A stretch of 51,683 nt of DNA, from contig CALENB010000041.1 of NCBI GenBank assembly GCA_937910235.1, forward strand, positions 1 to 51,683, in the 5' to 3' direction. The stretch is from an uncultured Myxococcales bacterium (lineage in GTDB: Bacteria; Myxococcota_A; UBA9042). The translations under genes and the position numbers were made by a program. Shown in pieces: positions 44,131-51,683 of this stretch; within the stretch, counting starts at the first letter, position 1, and each line of letters starts with the position of its first letter. The notes under the pieces are model-generated. The model searched no databases. It was not told the origin of the DNA and saw nothing but the letters and a program-made list of their open reading frames with translations.

Positions 44131-45363
44131 ATGAACGATGCACACGAGCCGCGCGACACAGCCGAAACCCAGACGAAGCGCGGTCGGTCCGGGGCCGACG
44201 GGACCCGGCCACCGCGGCCGCCCCGCGCGGCCACGGGCGGTCGCGGCGCCGGTCGGACGTTGGGACGCGCGCGCCGCAGCTTGAATCGACGCGCCGCGCG
44301 CGCCGCCAAGGGCTTCGTCAACGGGTTGGACTGGTTCTTGCGGGATCCCGAAGACGTCGTTGGACCGACGTCGTGGCACCCGGCGCTGCAGCGCGACAAG
44401 TTGACCGTGCGGCGCTACGAACGCCCCGACGCCGCGCCACGAGCCCACAGATCCGGGCCAATGGCGACCCGGGTGCCTGTGCTGCTCATCCCGCCGCTGA
44501 TGGTCAAGCCCTACATCTTCGACCTGACCGAAGAGCGCTCCTTTGTGCGCCACCTGCTCGCCGCGGGGTTTGACACGTACCTGGTCGACTTCGGTGAGCC
44601 CGACGAAGACGACTCGCGCGTCAGCCTCGACGACTACGTGTTGGACTGGATGCCGGCCGCCGTCGACGCCGTGTGCGCCGCCGCCGACACCGAGCGCATC
44701 TTCCTCACTGGGTACTGCATGGGCGGACTCTTCGCCTTGATGCACACCGCCGCCAACGACGACACGCGGGTCGCCGGCATCATCACGATCGGCTCGCCCA
44801 TCGACAGTCACAAGATGGGGGTGCTCAGCGTCCTGAGCCGCGGGCTACATCGCGAGGTGGATTTTCTCGCCAGCCACATCGGCAACGTCCCCGGCGAGTT
44901 GAGCTCGCAGATGTTCAAGCTGATGAGCCCGATGAAGCAGGTGACGCGCTACGCAGATCTGTTCATGAACCTGTACGACGAGGAATACGTGAAAGGCTTC
45001 GACGCGCTCAGCGCCTGGACCGGTAACTTCATCGACTACCCGCAGGACGCCTTCCGCCAGCTGTTTCGCGACTTCATGCGGGACAACAAGCTCAAAGATG
45101 GTCGTTTCGTTGTCGGCGCAAGGCGGCCGGAGGGGCCCATCGTCGCGGACCTCGCCAAGATCACCGTGCCGGTCCTCGCGTTCGCCGGTGCGACGGACAA
45201 CGTGGTGCGCGAAGCGGCCGTGCGGGAGATCTGCGCGGCGGTGGGCACGGCCGACGTCACGGTGCGTGTCGCGCCGGGCGGCCACATGGGCGTCTTCGCT
45301 GGCCGCCATGCACCAGCGTCGGTGTGGCAACCGACGGCAGACTGGATGACCGACCACGCCTGA
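44131..45363 (+). CDS. phaC: Polyhydroxyalkanoate synthase, class III PhaC-like
   Basis: Polymerises (R)-3-hydroxyacyl-CoA to storage polyester. The 410-aa protein has the class III PhaC core: PVLLIPPLMVKPYIFDL, RSFVRHLLAAGFDTYLVDFG, the lipase-like box GYCMGG with the nucleophile Cys196, HIGNVPGELSSQMFKLMSP, DYPQDAFRQLFRDFMRDNKL, the Asp of FAGATDNVV and the His of APGGHMGVF. Class III PhaC is normally about 360 aa and works with PhaE; here an extra basic, Arg/Ala/Pro-rich N-terminus of about 60 residues precedes the core and no phaE, phaA or phaB lies in the window. Related alpha/beta-hydrolases of uncertain role cannot be fully excluded. ATG lacks an obvious ribosome site. The next gene begins 104 bp downstream. 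Confidence 0.82.
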   Translation: MNDAHEPRDTAETQTKRGRSGADGTRPPRPPRAATGGRGAGRTLGRARRSLNRRAARAAKGFVNGLDWFLRDPEDVVGPTSWHPALQRDKLTVRRYERPDAAPRAHRSGPMATRVPVLLIPPLMVKPYIFDLTEERSFVRHLLAAGFDTYLVDFGEPDEDDSRVSLDDYVLDWMPAAVDAVCAAADTERIFLTGYCMGGLFALMHTAANDDTRVAGIITIGSPIDSHKMGVLSVLSRGLHREVDFLASHIGNVPGELSSQMFKLMSPMKQVTRYADLFMNLYDEEYVKGFDALSAWTGNFIDYPQDAFRQLFRDFMRDNKLKDGRFVVGARRPEGPIVADLAKITVPVLAFAGATDNVVREAAVREICAAVGTADVTVRVAPGGHMGVFAGRHAPASVWQPTADWMTDHA

Positions 45364-45467
45364 ATGAACGGACGCGGCGGCGTTGACCTTTGCCGCAGGC
45401 GACAATTCGCGCTATTTGGTTGCGCACCGCGCCCACACGGGCGCCCCACTCGCACAGGAGCACCCTC

Positions 45468-46421
45468 ATGAATCACGTTCGCACTTGGACCCTGCTACTC
45501 ACCTGCAGCTTGCTTACCGCGGGCTGCGGCAAAGCCGCCACGCCCGCCAAGGCCGCCGCCGTGAAGGTCGGCGAAGCCGCCGAGAAGGCCGGTGAGGCCG
45601 CAAAAGTCGGCGCTACGGAGGCAACCGATCGCGCCAAGGCCGCCGCTGCGGCAGCGCAGAAGGTGGCGCTTGTCGCGAAAGACGAAGCGATGAAGACCGC
45701 CAAGGTGGCCGCCGACGGCGCCGAAGCGACGGCGCGGGCGGCCAAGGCGGGCGCGGAGAAGACCGCCGAGGCAGCCAAGGCAGCCGCGGCTGGCGCCGCC
45801 GCGCCCGCTGGCGAAGCCGCTAACGTGCCGGCAGATTGGACCGCCGTGCTGAAGGACCCGAGCAAGGCCACCGCCACCGCGCCAGCCGTGTTCAGGGTCA
45901 AGTTCACGACGACCAAGGGCGACTTCGTCATGACGGCGCACCGCGACTGGGCGCCGAAGGGGGTGGACCGCTTCTACAACCTCGTCAAAGCGGGGTTCTA
46001 CACGGACATCGGGTTCTTCCGAAACATCGGCGGTTTCATGGTGCAGTTCGGTATCCACGGCGACCCGGCCATCAACAGCGCCTGGAAACCCGCTCGCATC
46101 GACGACGATCCGGTCAAGCAGAGCAACAAGCTGGGCTACGTGACGTTCGCGACGTCGGGCAAAGACTCGCGCACGACGCAGATCTTCATCAGCTACAAGG
46201 ACAACAGCTTCCTCGATCGGATGGGGTTCACGCCCTTCGCGATCATCGACGCGGAGGGCATGGCGGTCGTGGACACGCTGTACAAGGGCTACGGCGAAGG
46301 CGCGCCACGCGGCAAAGGCCCCGACCAGGGACGGCTCCAGAGCGAGGGCAACACCTACTTGAAGGCCGAGTTTCCGCTCATGGACTTCTGCAAGAGCGCG
46401 ACGGTGCTCGACGGAAAGTAG
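45468..46421 (+). CDS. Lipoprotein cyclophilin-type peptidyl-prolyl isomerase
   Basis: Catalyses cis-trans isomerisation of prolyl bonds in the cell envelope. I take ATG 45468 (AGGAG at 45456-45460), giving 317 aa with signal peptide and lipobox (LLTAGC). Residues about 25-115 are almost only Ala, Lys, Glu, Thr, Gly and Val in an amphipathic pattern (AEKAGEAAKVGATEATDRAK and similar), probably one long helix or coiled coil like LEA or apolipoprotein helices. The cyclophilin domain follows (about 140-317) with the active-site set Arg185, Phe190, Met191 and Gln193 in FFRNIGGFMVQFG, then ATSGKDSRTTQIFISYKDN. The layout suggests a lipid-anchored foldase held away from the membrane by a helical stalk. 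Confidence 0.92.
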   Translation: MNHVRTWTLLLTCSLLTAGCGKAATPAKAAAVKVGEAAEKAGEAAKVGATEATDRAKAAAAAAQKVALVAKDEAMKTAKVAADGAEATARAAKAGAEKTAEAAKAAAAGAAAPAGEAANVPADWTAVLKDPSKATATAPAVFRVKFTTTKGDFVMTAHRDWAPKGVDRFYNLVKAGFYTDIGFFRNIGGFMVQFGIHGDPAINSAWKPARIDDDPVKQSNKLGYVTFATSGKDSRTTQIFISYKDNSFLDRMGFTPFAIIDAEGMAVVDTLYKGYGEGAPRGKGPDQGRLQSEGNTYLKAEFPLMDFCKSATVLDGK

Positions 46422-46445
46422 CCCCAACTCGGGCTGCGTTAGCTG

Positions 46446-46465
46446 CCGCGCGGAGCTGCGCGCGG
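46446..46465. terminator. Hairpin between convergent genes
   Basis: CCGCGCG-GAGCTG... pairs with CGCGCGG as a 7-bp GC-only stem (46446-46452 with 46459-46465), loop of six bases, in the 51-bp gap between the cyclophilin gene and the convergent endopeptidase gene. There is no T-tract, so it is only a candidate bidirectional terminator. Confidence 0.35.
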
Positions 46466-46472
46466 GGTCACG

Positions 46473-48515
46473 TCAGGTGCGCAGCGTGACCCTGCGCCCG
46501 CGGGCCCGCCACCACGCGCTCCAATGGCGCTTCAGGCTGCGTTTGTCCGTCTGACGCAGCCAGGGCCGATGGCCGGTCAACCGCGTCAGCACCTTCGCGG
46601 CGTTGCGAGCCACGGGGTCCTTGGGCGACGTCAGCGCGCGAATCAGCCGCGGCACATCGCGCCGCACAAAGCGCTGGCCGCGGGCGAGCCGTACCCCGTG
46701 GCTGCGAAATCCGGCCTTCATCCAGAGTAACCAGCCTTGGGCCTGACTCTGCGTCCAGAACTGCTGCCACGCCGCGATGGTGCGCTGACGCTGTTTCGCG
46801 TTGCGGCTCAACAGGTGGCGCGAGCGGATCGATTGATTTGTCAGGGCTACGAGGGCCTTGTGTGCCGCCAGCCGCAGCTCGGGCGTGGGCGCGCTCAGCG
46901 CCGCGATGAGCGCAGGCACATCGCCCGGGCGACCGCTCTCGGCGAGCAGCTGCATCGAACGGAGCGCGATGGCGGCTCGGGCAGACTTGGGCAGATCCTT
47001 GTGGAGCCCGGGACCGGGATGGCGTAGCAGCTGCACCGCGACGTCCGCCATCCCCTCTGGCGCCAACCCCACCCAGGCCTCAAACAGCGCGACCGCCCAC
47101 GTGCCGCGGCGGGTGCGGCGCACGGCCTCCAGCACGCCGGGTCCAGCGTCCTTCAGCCGCAGCGCGACGATGTTGCGCAACGCGGCCTCCCGAACCCGGC
47201 CGTCGGCGTCGGCGAGACGCGCCAACAGCGCGTCACCAGCGCCGCGCGCTTCGATGCGACCGAGCAGCTCGACCGCTTGCAAGCGCAGCTTCGCGTCGGA
47301 CACCGTGGACGCCTCGGCTACGCGCGCGACGTGGGCGGCGAACGCATCGTCGAAGCGATCGACCCAGGCGCGCTGTGGCCCGCGATCCAGGCAGCCGTGT
47401 TTGCGGTCTTGCAGCGAACAGAACAGCCGCACGTGAAAATGATCGTCATGCGGCGCCGAGTCGCCAGGCTGGCGCAGCAACTTGGCCAACCGCAGGCGGG
47501 TGGGCTCGGCGACGCCGCGTTTCTCCGCGGCGTTGAGCATCCGTCGCTTCAGCCAGCGGGCCACAAAGACCCACTGCACCGGCGTCTCCTCCTGGGCCAG
47601 CATCGCCAGCGCGACGTCGAGGTTGCGTTCGTCGTCAAACACCAACTCGCCGTCTCGACTGTAGCCGGTGCGACGAAACTTGCGGAAGTCGTCCATCTTC
47701 ACTGGCTGTCCAGCGCGATCGCGGGCGTAGAAGCAGATGTCGACGTCGCGGCCGGCCTGATGGCTGTGATGCCAAGGCGAGCGACCGCCGCCATGCAGGC
47801 TGATGTTGCCGATCCGCATCTCGGCGCCTTTGTGGCGGCGGGCCACGGCGGTTGAGACGCGCGAGATGAAGCGCTGCATCTCATCGGTGCCCCACACGGT
47901 GTCTCGCTCGGCGATGTGCGGAAAGAAGCGGTAGTGAGGCCCTTGTGGCTTGATTTTACGGGCTGAGAGCAGGCGGCCCCTGCTGGTGACCCCGAGGCTC
48001 ACGCTGCCCTTCGGCCGGCGCAGCAGCCGCCGCGCGGCGCTCACAGACAGCGGCCCAGCGGCGGGAACCCAGCCGCCTTGCACCCGGATCGCCTCGTGCC
48101 GCAGTTGTTTCGCGGCTTTGGAGAGGGTCTCGACGCTGAAGCCTGCCAGCGCGCTCTCCTCGACCCCTCCGTCGTCAATCCCCCCAGCGTCGTGCCCTTC
48201 AGCGTCAGCAGCGATCGCGGCCGACGTCTTGCAGGGCTTGGCCACGACGGGCTTGACTGCGACGGGCTTGGCCACGACGGGCTTGACTGCGCCGGGGTTG
48301 ACTGCGCCGGGCTTGGTGCTGGCCGGCTTGCCTGCGCCGGGCTTAGTGCTGGCCGCCGAGGTAGCCGTTGTCGACGCCGGCTGGGTCGCGTTTGTCGGCC
48401 GTGGGGTGAGCGCTACGGCCACCACGCCAAGGGCAATCGCCCAGACCATCGCGCGGTTGGTCGCGGCGGTCGGTGCCAGTGTGAGGCGGAGGCGGGGCAT
48501 GGTGCGGGTGTTCAT
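46473..48515 (-). CDS. Penicillin-insensitive murein endopeptidase (MepA-like) fused to HEAT repeats
   Basis: 680 aa from ATG 48515 (a GTG at 48569 is possible but gives no better signal peptide). After a signal peptide (MVWAIALGVVAVALT...NA) and a Lys-Pro-rich repeat linker, residues about 150-385 form a MepA/M74 LAS metallopeptidase that cuts D-Ala-mDAP cross-links in peptidoglycan. The metal and catalytic residues are all present: His252 and Asp259 in HSHQAGRDVD, and His356, His359 and His361 in HDDHFHVRL, equivalent to His113, Asp120, His206, His209 and His211 of E. coli MepA. Residues about 395-680 are HEAT-like helical repeats (LQAVELLGRIEARGAGDALLA, VREAALRNIVALRLKDAG and more). The HEAT part is not in ordinary MepA and may dock the enzyme to a partner. 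It is the last gene of a minus-strand run. Confidence 0.9.
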   Translation of the reverse strand: MNTRTMPRLRLTLAPTAATNRAMVWAIALGVVAVALTPRPTNATQPASTTATSAASTKPGAGKPASTKPGAVNPGAVKPVVAKPVAVKPVVAKPCKTSAAIAADAEGHDAGGIDDGGVEESALAGFSVETLSKAAKQLRHEAIRVQGGWVPAAGPLSVSAARRLLRRPKGSVSLGVTSRGRLLSARKIKPQGPHYRFFPHIAERDTVWGTDEMQRFISRVSTAVARRHKGAEMRIGNISLHGGGRSPWHHSHQAGRDVDICFYARDRAGQPVKMDDFRKFRRTGYSRDGELVFDDERNLDVALAMLAQEETPVQWVFVARWLKRRMLNAAEKRGVAEPTRLRLAKLLRQPGDSAPHDDHFHVRLFCSLQDRKHGCLDRGPQRAWVDRFDDAFAAHVARVAEASTVSDAKLRLQAVELLGRIEARGAGDALLARLADADGRVREAALRNIVALRLKDAGPGVLEAVRRTRRGTWAVALFEAWVGLAPEGMADVAVQLLRHPGPGLHKDLPKSARAAIALRSMQLLAESGRPGDVPALIAALSAPTPELRLAAHKALVALTNQSIRSRHLLSRNAKQRQRTIAAWQQFWTQSQAQGWLLWMKAGFRSHGVRLARGQRFVRRDVPRLIRALTSPKDPVARNAAKVLTRLTGHRPWLRQTDKRSLKRHWSAWWRARGRRVTLRT
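48234..48350 (-). repeat. Pentapeptide-coding 15-bp imperfect repeats in the endopeptidase linker
   Basis: Seven to eight 15-bp units code the Lys-Pro linker (units A-V-K-P-V, V-A-K-P-V, S-T-K-P-G and variants). A 30-bp supra-unit (GACGGGCTTGACTGC with GACGGGCTTGGCCAC) is repeated almost exactly. Confidence 0.85.
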
Positions 48516-48549
48516 CACGGAGAGAACATACCGGATCTCGCTGCGACCG

Positions 48550-49854
48550 CTAGGAAAAATGGGGTTCACCCGGCTTCGCGACGCCGAGACCGAACGCTGG
48601 GTCGACGACGTCGCGCTGCAGGACTGTAATCGCGTCGCCGCGCAGCGTCGCGTCTGTCAGCCCACGGTCGACCGCACCGAGCCACGCCTGCGCATGTTCC
48701 GCGCCGACGGGACGCGCGGCGACGATGAGGCACGCGCTCACGCTAAACTCGGTGCCGTCCCCAGCGAGGAAGATCTCAGCCCGCAGCTCTTCGCGCAGCC
48801 CCACCGCGACGGACCGTGCGTCTTGCACGGCCATGTTCGGCAGCAAGAAGGCGAACTTGTCGCCAGTCAGGCGCGCGGTGAGGGCCGTGTCGCCCAGCCG
48901 ATCCTCCAGCAGACCGGCCAACCAGAGCAGCACCTCGTCGCCAGCGTCGCGACCGTGCGCGCCATTGATGGCTTTCAGGCCGTCGATGTCACAGACGCCC
49001 AGCACGTCCTCGCAGGTGCCGCACTCGCCGAGACGGGCTTCGACGGCGTCGACGAAGGCGGCGCGACCGAGCAGCCCGGTCAGGCTGTCGTGCCGATCGG
49101 CCCAGGCCACCCGCTGCGCGGAGACCTTCTCGACGGTGATGTCTTCCTGCGAACCCACCAACACGAAGTGGTCGGACGCGACTTTGGTCAGCTCCAGGCG
49201 CAGACCAGCCCACAGCCAGCTTCCGTCCCGATGCTGCAGGCGATAGTCGAGCTCAGCCACCGGTCCGGCGCCGTCTAAGACGCCCCGCAGTCGCTGCCGC
49301 AGCGCCGTCTGATCAGCCGGATGAACCCGCGAGAACCAAGCCGTCGTGTCGTCGCCGTGCTCGTCGTCCGCGTACCCGAGCATGGCTTTCCAGCCAGGAT
49401 CGAAGGTCATGCTGTGGTCGGTCAGATCCCATCGCATGGTCCCCGCGCCCGCGCTGTGCACGGCGGCGCGATAGCGTCGGCGGATCTCCGCGAACCGTTG
49501 CTCCATCTGGGCACGGTAGGCGCCGAGCCGCAACGACCTAGCGATCGCGCGTGCAGGCTCCTCCGGCGCCAGGACGTCGTGCGCCCCATCGAGCAAGGTC
49601 GCCTTCAGGTCGGGGCCATCGTCGTCGGCTAGAACGACGCGCGTCGCGAAGGGGTAGCTGGCGCGCAGGCGGGCCAGCGTGCCGCGCCACCCGGCGGCGC
49701 CTACCACGATGACCTCTGGTGGCGCTTGGTCGACGGCGATCTCAGCGCAAACGTCGAGCACCAGACCGCACGCCAGCACACGCGTCAGCGCGGCCGGGTG
49801 GTCGCCTGGGGCGACGGCGAGTAGAACGCGGATGGACTCGGACAGGTCGTGCAT
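48550..49854 (-). CDS. Receiver-like/PAS/GGDEF protein with degenerate active site
   Basis: I take ATG 49854, giving 434 aa. Residues 1-115 have the layout of a response-regulator receiver but without the usual phospho-acceptor Asp (PEVIVVGAAGW). Residues about 125-245 are a PAS domain (AGTMRWDLTDHSMTF, WFSRVHPADQ, DYRLQHRDGSWLW). Residues about 265-420 are a GGDEF domain: DSLTGLLGRAAF and CDIDGLKAINGAHG are recognisable, but the signature reads TGDKF (330-334) instead of GGDEF, with Lys333 where the catalytic Glu should be, and no RxxD inhibitory site. It is therefore probably not an active diguanylate cyclase and may be a c-di-GMP/GTP or partner-binding sensor. It lies between the heme/copper lipoprotein (17 bp) and the endopeptidase gene (34 bp). 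Confidence 0.85.
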   Translation of the reverse strand: MHDLSESIRVLLAVAPGDHPAALTRVLACGLVLDVCAEIAVDQAPPEVIVVGAAGWRGTLARLRASYPFATRVVLADDDGPDLKATLLDGAHDVLAPEEPARAIARSLRLGAYRAQMEQRFAEIRRRYRAAVHSAGAGTMRWDLTDHSMTFDPGWKAMLGYADDEHGDDTTAWFSRVHPADQTALRQRLRGVLDGAGPVAELDYRLQHRDGSWLWAGLRLELTKVASDHFVLVGSQEDITVEKVSAQRVAWADRHDSLTGLLGRAAFVDAVEARLGECGTCEDVLGVCDIDGLKAINGAHGRDAGDEVLLWLAGLLEDRLGDTALTARLTGDKFAFLLPNMAVQDARSVAVGLREELRAEIFLAGDGTEFSVSACLIVAARPVGAEHAQAWLGAVDRGLTDATLRGDAITVLQRDVVDPAFGLGVAKPGEPHFS

Positions 49855-49871
49855 GCCGTCAAATAATATGC

Positions 49872-51353
49872 TTATAACTCGGAGATGTACAAGTTTGCGA
49901 CACACATCTCCTGCAGCGACCCCTCGCCCCAGTACACGTCCTTCGGGGTTCCGGGGGGTTTGCCGTCGATGACGGCCTGGTTGCCTGCCGAGTTATCCCA
50001 GTTGCAGCGCACGGTCAGCTTGTCGCCTTCGTGGAAGATGATCGGCTCGGTCAACATGTAGAGCCGCTGCCAGTTGAAGTCGTACTTCGGCGTGCGCAGA
50101 ATCATGACTTTCGACCCGTCTTTCCGGGTGATGAAGGCCTCCGCCCAGCTGCCGAGGGTGTGCATGTGCAACAAGCCGCCGTGGATGACGAACCCCTTGC
50201 TGACATCGACGCCACCAACAAAGGCCTTCCAGAAGCCCCGCGGATCGGCGGTGTGTTCGTGGGTGACGCTGGCGTTGCCGGCGGGGATCTTCATCAGATC
50301 ACCGATCCAACCGGCGTTGAGCCACGGCGCGAAGGCGCCTTTACGGTCGATCGCGGCGGGTTTGTCGAGCTTGAGCTGGATCTTGGTCTGATCCGGGCCG
50401 GGCTTGGCGAAGTCCATGTTGTAGTGCATCTGCAGCACGATCTTCGAGCCCGGCGGAACGCGGATGCCGGTGCCGGTGGGGAAGTCATTGCCCTGTTGGC
50501 CTGGCACCCACTGGCCCAGCTGCTGAATCGGCACAATCAACTCGGCCGCGCCCGACGGTCCGCCGTAGCAGGCGTAACCGGGACCCGGCTCCTTCTTGGC
50601 GAGGTCGGCCAAGTCCGTCATCGCGCCAGCGGCGCCGAGCGCATCGGGCGAGAGCAGAAACGCGGCGACGTGGTGCACGATGTTCTTGTTGTCGGGCACG
50701 ACGTTGAAGCCGGTGACGTACAGCTCCTCGGTTTCGGGCCAATCGAGCAGAAAACAGCGGTAGTCGTCGGCGATGTCCTTCGCGGTGTAGGCCACCGGCA
50801 CCCCGAGCGTGAGGTCGACGCGGCTGATCTTCTCGGCCACATCCGGCAACTCCGGGCCCGGCTGACTCGCGTCACCCTCTGGCATGCCGCCGTCGACCCA
50901 CGAGCCGATGGTCGCGATCTGGGCGTCGGACAAGCTCGGATCGCCCTTGTAGGCCTGCTCTGGGCCGGCGTGCCACGGCGGCATGGCGCGGCTGGCGATC
51001 GCGAATTTGACGGCGGCGCCGGTCTTTTTGACCGCGGCGAACGTGCTCAGGTCGAAGGGACCAATGCCGCCGGGCTTGTGGCAGCCGGCGCAGCGGGCCG
51101 CGATGATCGGACGAACGTCGCGGTGCCAAGTCTTCACAGCTGCCGTGCTGGCGGCGCCATCGGCGGAGTCACTGCTGCTCGCGTCGGCGGCGGCCGTCGT
51201 GGTGGCGATGTCGTCGCAGCCCGCGGGCAGCAGCATGGCCAACGCAGCCAGCCAGCGCAGCGCCTGTCTGGGCGGCGACGTTCTCTGCGGGCGCTGCGAC
51301 GACGCGGTGGCGGCGGCGACGCAGGTGTGACGAGGCGATGGGCGGTAGCGCAT
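49872..51353 (-). CDS. Lipoprotein with c-type heme and copper type II monooxygenase domains
   Basis: 493 aa. A long basic N-region precedes the signal core and lipobox (LLPAGC). Residues about 70-160 are a single cytochrome c domain: CAGCH (Cys88, Cys91, His92) with the probable axial Met in RAMPPWH. Residues about 175-493 are a PHM/dopamine-beta-hydroxylase-like copper type II monooxygenase fold. The first copper site is His227, His228 (IVHHVAAF) and His310 (LQMHYN); the second is His396, His398 (LLHMHTLG) and Met483 (QEMCVANL), matching His107/108/172 and His242/244/Met314 of PHM. In PHM the electrons come from ascorbate; here a covalent heme on the same chain could deliver them. Substrate unknown; periplasmic or surface-anchored. 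It begins 14 bp after the M67 peptidase gene. Confidence 0.9.
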   Translation of the reverse strand: MRYRPSPRHTCVAAATASSQRPQRTSPPRQALRWLAALAMLLPAGCDDIATTTAAADASSSDSADGAASTAAVKTWHRDVRPIIAARCAGCHKPGGIGPFDLSTFAAVKKTGAAVKFAIASRAMPPWHAGPEQAYKGDPSLSDAQIATIGSWVDGGMPEGDASQPGPELPDVAEKISRVDLTLGVPVAYTAKDIADDYRCFLLDWPETEELYVTGFNVVPDNKNIVHHVAAFLLSPDALGAAGAMTDLADLAKKEPGPGYACYGGPSGAAELIVPIQQLGQWVPGQQGNDFPTGTGIRVPPGSKIVLQMHYNMDFAKPGPDQTKIQLKLDKPAAIDRKGAFAPWLNAGWIGDLMKIPAGNASVTHEHTADPRGFWKAFVGGVDVSKGFVIHGGLLHMHTLGSWAEAFITRKDGSKVMILRTPKYDFNWQRLYMLTEPIIFHEGDKLTVRCNWDNSAGNQAVIDGKPPGTPKDVYWGEGSLQEMCVANLYISEL

Positions 51354-51367
51354 GGCGGAGCTCCGGG

Positions 51368-51683
51368 CTAAGTGCTCAGCTCTTCTGCCACAAAGCCGCC
51401 GCGATCCGTATCGAAATGAAACATTTCGCTGGCACGCACCGCGCCGCCCATCACGCTGACGACGAGATAACCCACGCCCGGATAGAGCGGTTCGCCCTCG
51501 GGCGCGGCGCTGCGCACGTCTTCGTGGGAGAAGTAGGCGCCCGCGTCACAATGGCTGTGATAGATGCTCACCAGCGCGTCACCGTCCTCTTCCAAACGCG
51601 CGATTTTCCGGGCGTTGAGCTTGAAAGCGGCGCGGGCGGTGCGCACGTAGGTCTCCGGTTCGAGGGCGTGATACCGGTCCTGC
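51368..51683 (-). CDS. M67 (JAB/MPN) metallopeptidase, 5' part outside window
   Basis: Open to the window edge on the minus strand, so the N-terminus is missing; 104 codons are visible. The zinc motif of JAMM proteins is present as SIYHSHCDAGAYFSHED (HSH-x-x-x-x-x-x-S-x-x-D pattern), preceded by QDRYHALEP and followed by GEPLYPGVGYLVVSV, the usual bacterial M67 arrangement. Such enzymes are often found near ThiS/MoaD-like sulfur carriers or cysteine synthase genes; that context would be beyond the window edge. It is the first visible gene of the minus-strand run with the heme/copper lipoprotein. Confidence 0.88.
   Translation of the reverse strand, partial: QDRYHALEPETYVRTARAAFKLNARKIARLEEDGDALVSIYHSHCDAGAYFSHEDVRSAAPEGEPLYPGVGYLVVSVMGGAVRASEMFHFDTDRGGFVAEELST

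Overview
This is a GC-rich chromosomal window with about 33 protein-coding genes packed on both strands. I see no rRNA or tRNA genes, insertion sequences, phage genes or CRISPR arrays. The organism looks like a myxobacterium-type delta-proteobacterium (Myxococcota, Bradymonadota or a relative). The reasons are: many lipoproteins whose lipobox Cys is followed by Asp/Ser/Thr/Ala-rich linkers; thrombospondin type 3, MopE-like, Cys-rich and RCC1 repeat proteins; a mitochondrial-type citrate synthase; and a heme/copper-monooxygenase fusion lipoprotein. The lineage is an inference from content; no marker gene was examined.

Layout. 1-3653: a partial beta-propeller protein and a second exported propeller-like protein (+). 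3771-5078: citrate synthase (+), convergent with gamma-glutamyltransferase (5121-7181, -). 7512-9293: long-type acyl-CoA dehydrogenase (+). 9326-14478: a minus-strand run of a DUF1287-like protein, a DUF5522-like Cys protein, a 918-aa Ca-binding repeat lipoprotein and gluQ, the last two sharing a base at the stop/start junction. 14722-24188: eight plus-strand genes with repeated 4-bp ATGA/GTGA overlaps (VolA-like lipase lipoprotein, His-rich membrane protein, YfhO-like membrane protein, dusA, small membrane protein, propeller lipoprotein, PrsW-type protease, gloB). 24368-29949: MarR-like regulator, small exported protein, rsuA, recQ, murB. 29985-30995: methyltransferase (-), divergent from an ABC exporter (31183-33018) that seems to start at CTG. 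33164-36175: a second VolA-like lipase lipoprotein. 36198-37124: outer-membrane protein (-). 37322-42151: a 1609-aa modular surface lipoprotein. 42181-46421: a degenerate helicase-like protein, a class III-like PHA synthase and a cyclophilin lipoprotein. 46473-51683 (-): partial M67 (JAB) peptidase, heme/copper monooxygenase lipoprotein, PAS-GGDEF protein with a degenerate active site, and a MepA endopeptidase fused to HEAT repeats.

Together the genes mix housekeeping functions (TCA cycle, fatty-acid oxidation, tRNA and rRNA modification, DNA repair, peptidoglycan synthesis and cleavage) with an unusually large investment in the cell envelope. No single gene cluster stands out as a known defence or biosynthetic system. 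The most unusual signals are (i) several apparent pseudo-enzymes (TGDKF diguanylate cyclase, DUF1287-like protein without its Cys, helicase domain 2 without Walker A), (ii) short in-frame tandem repeats (6, 12, 15, 108 bp) scattered in unrelated genes, including one that builds the whole hydrophobic core of a signal peptide, and (iii) the multi-domain surface lipoproteins and fusions.
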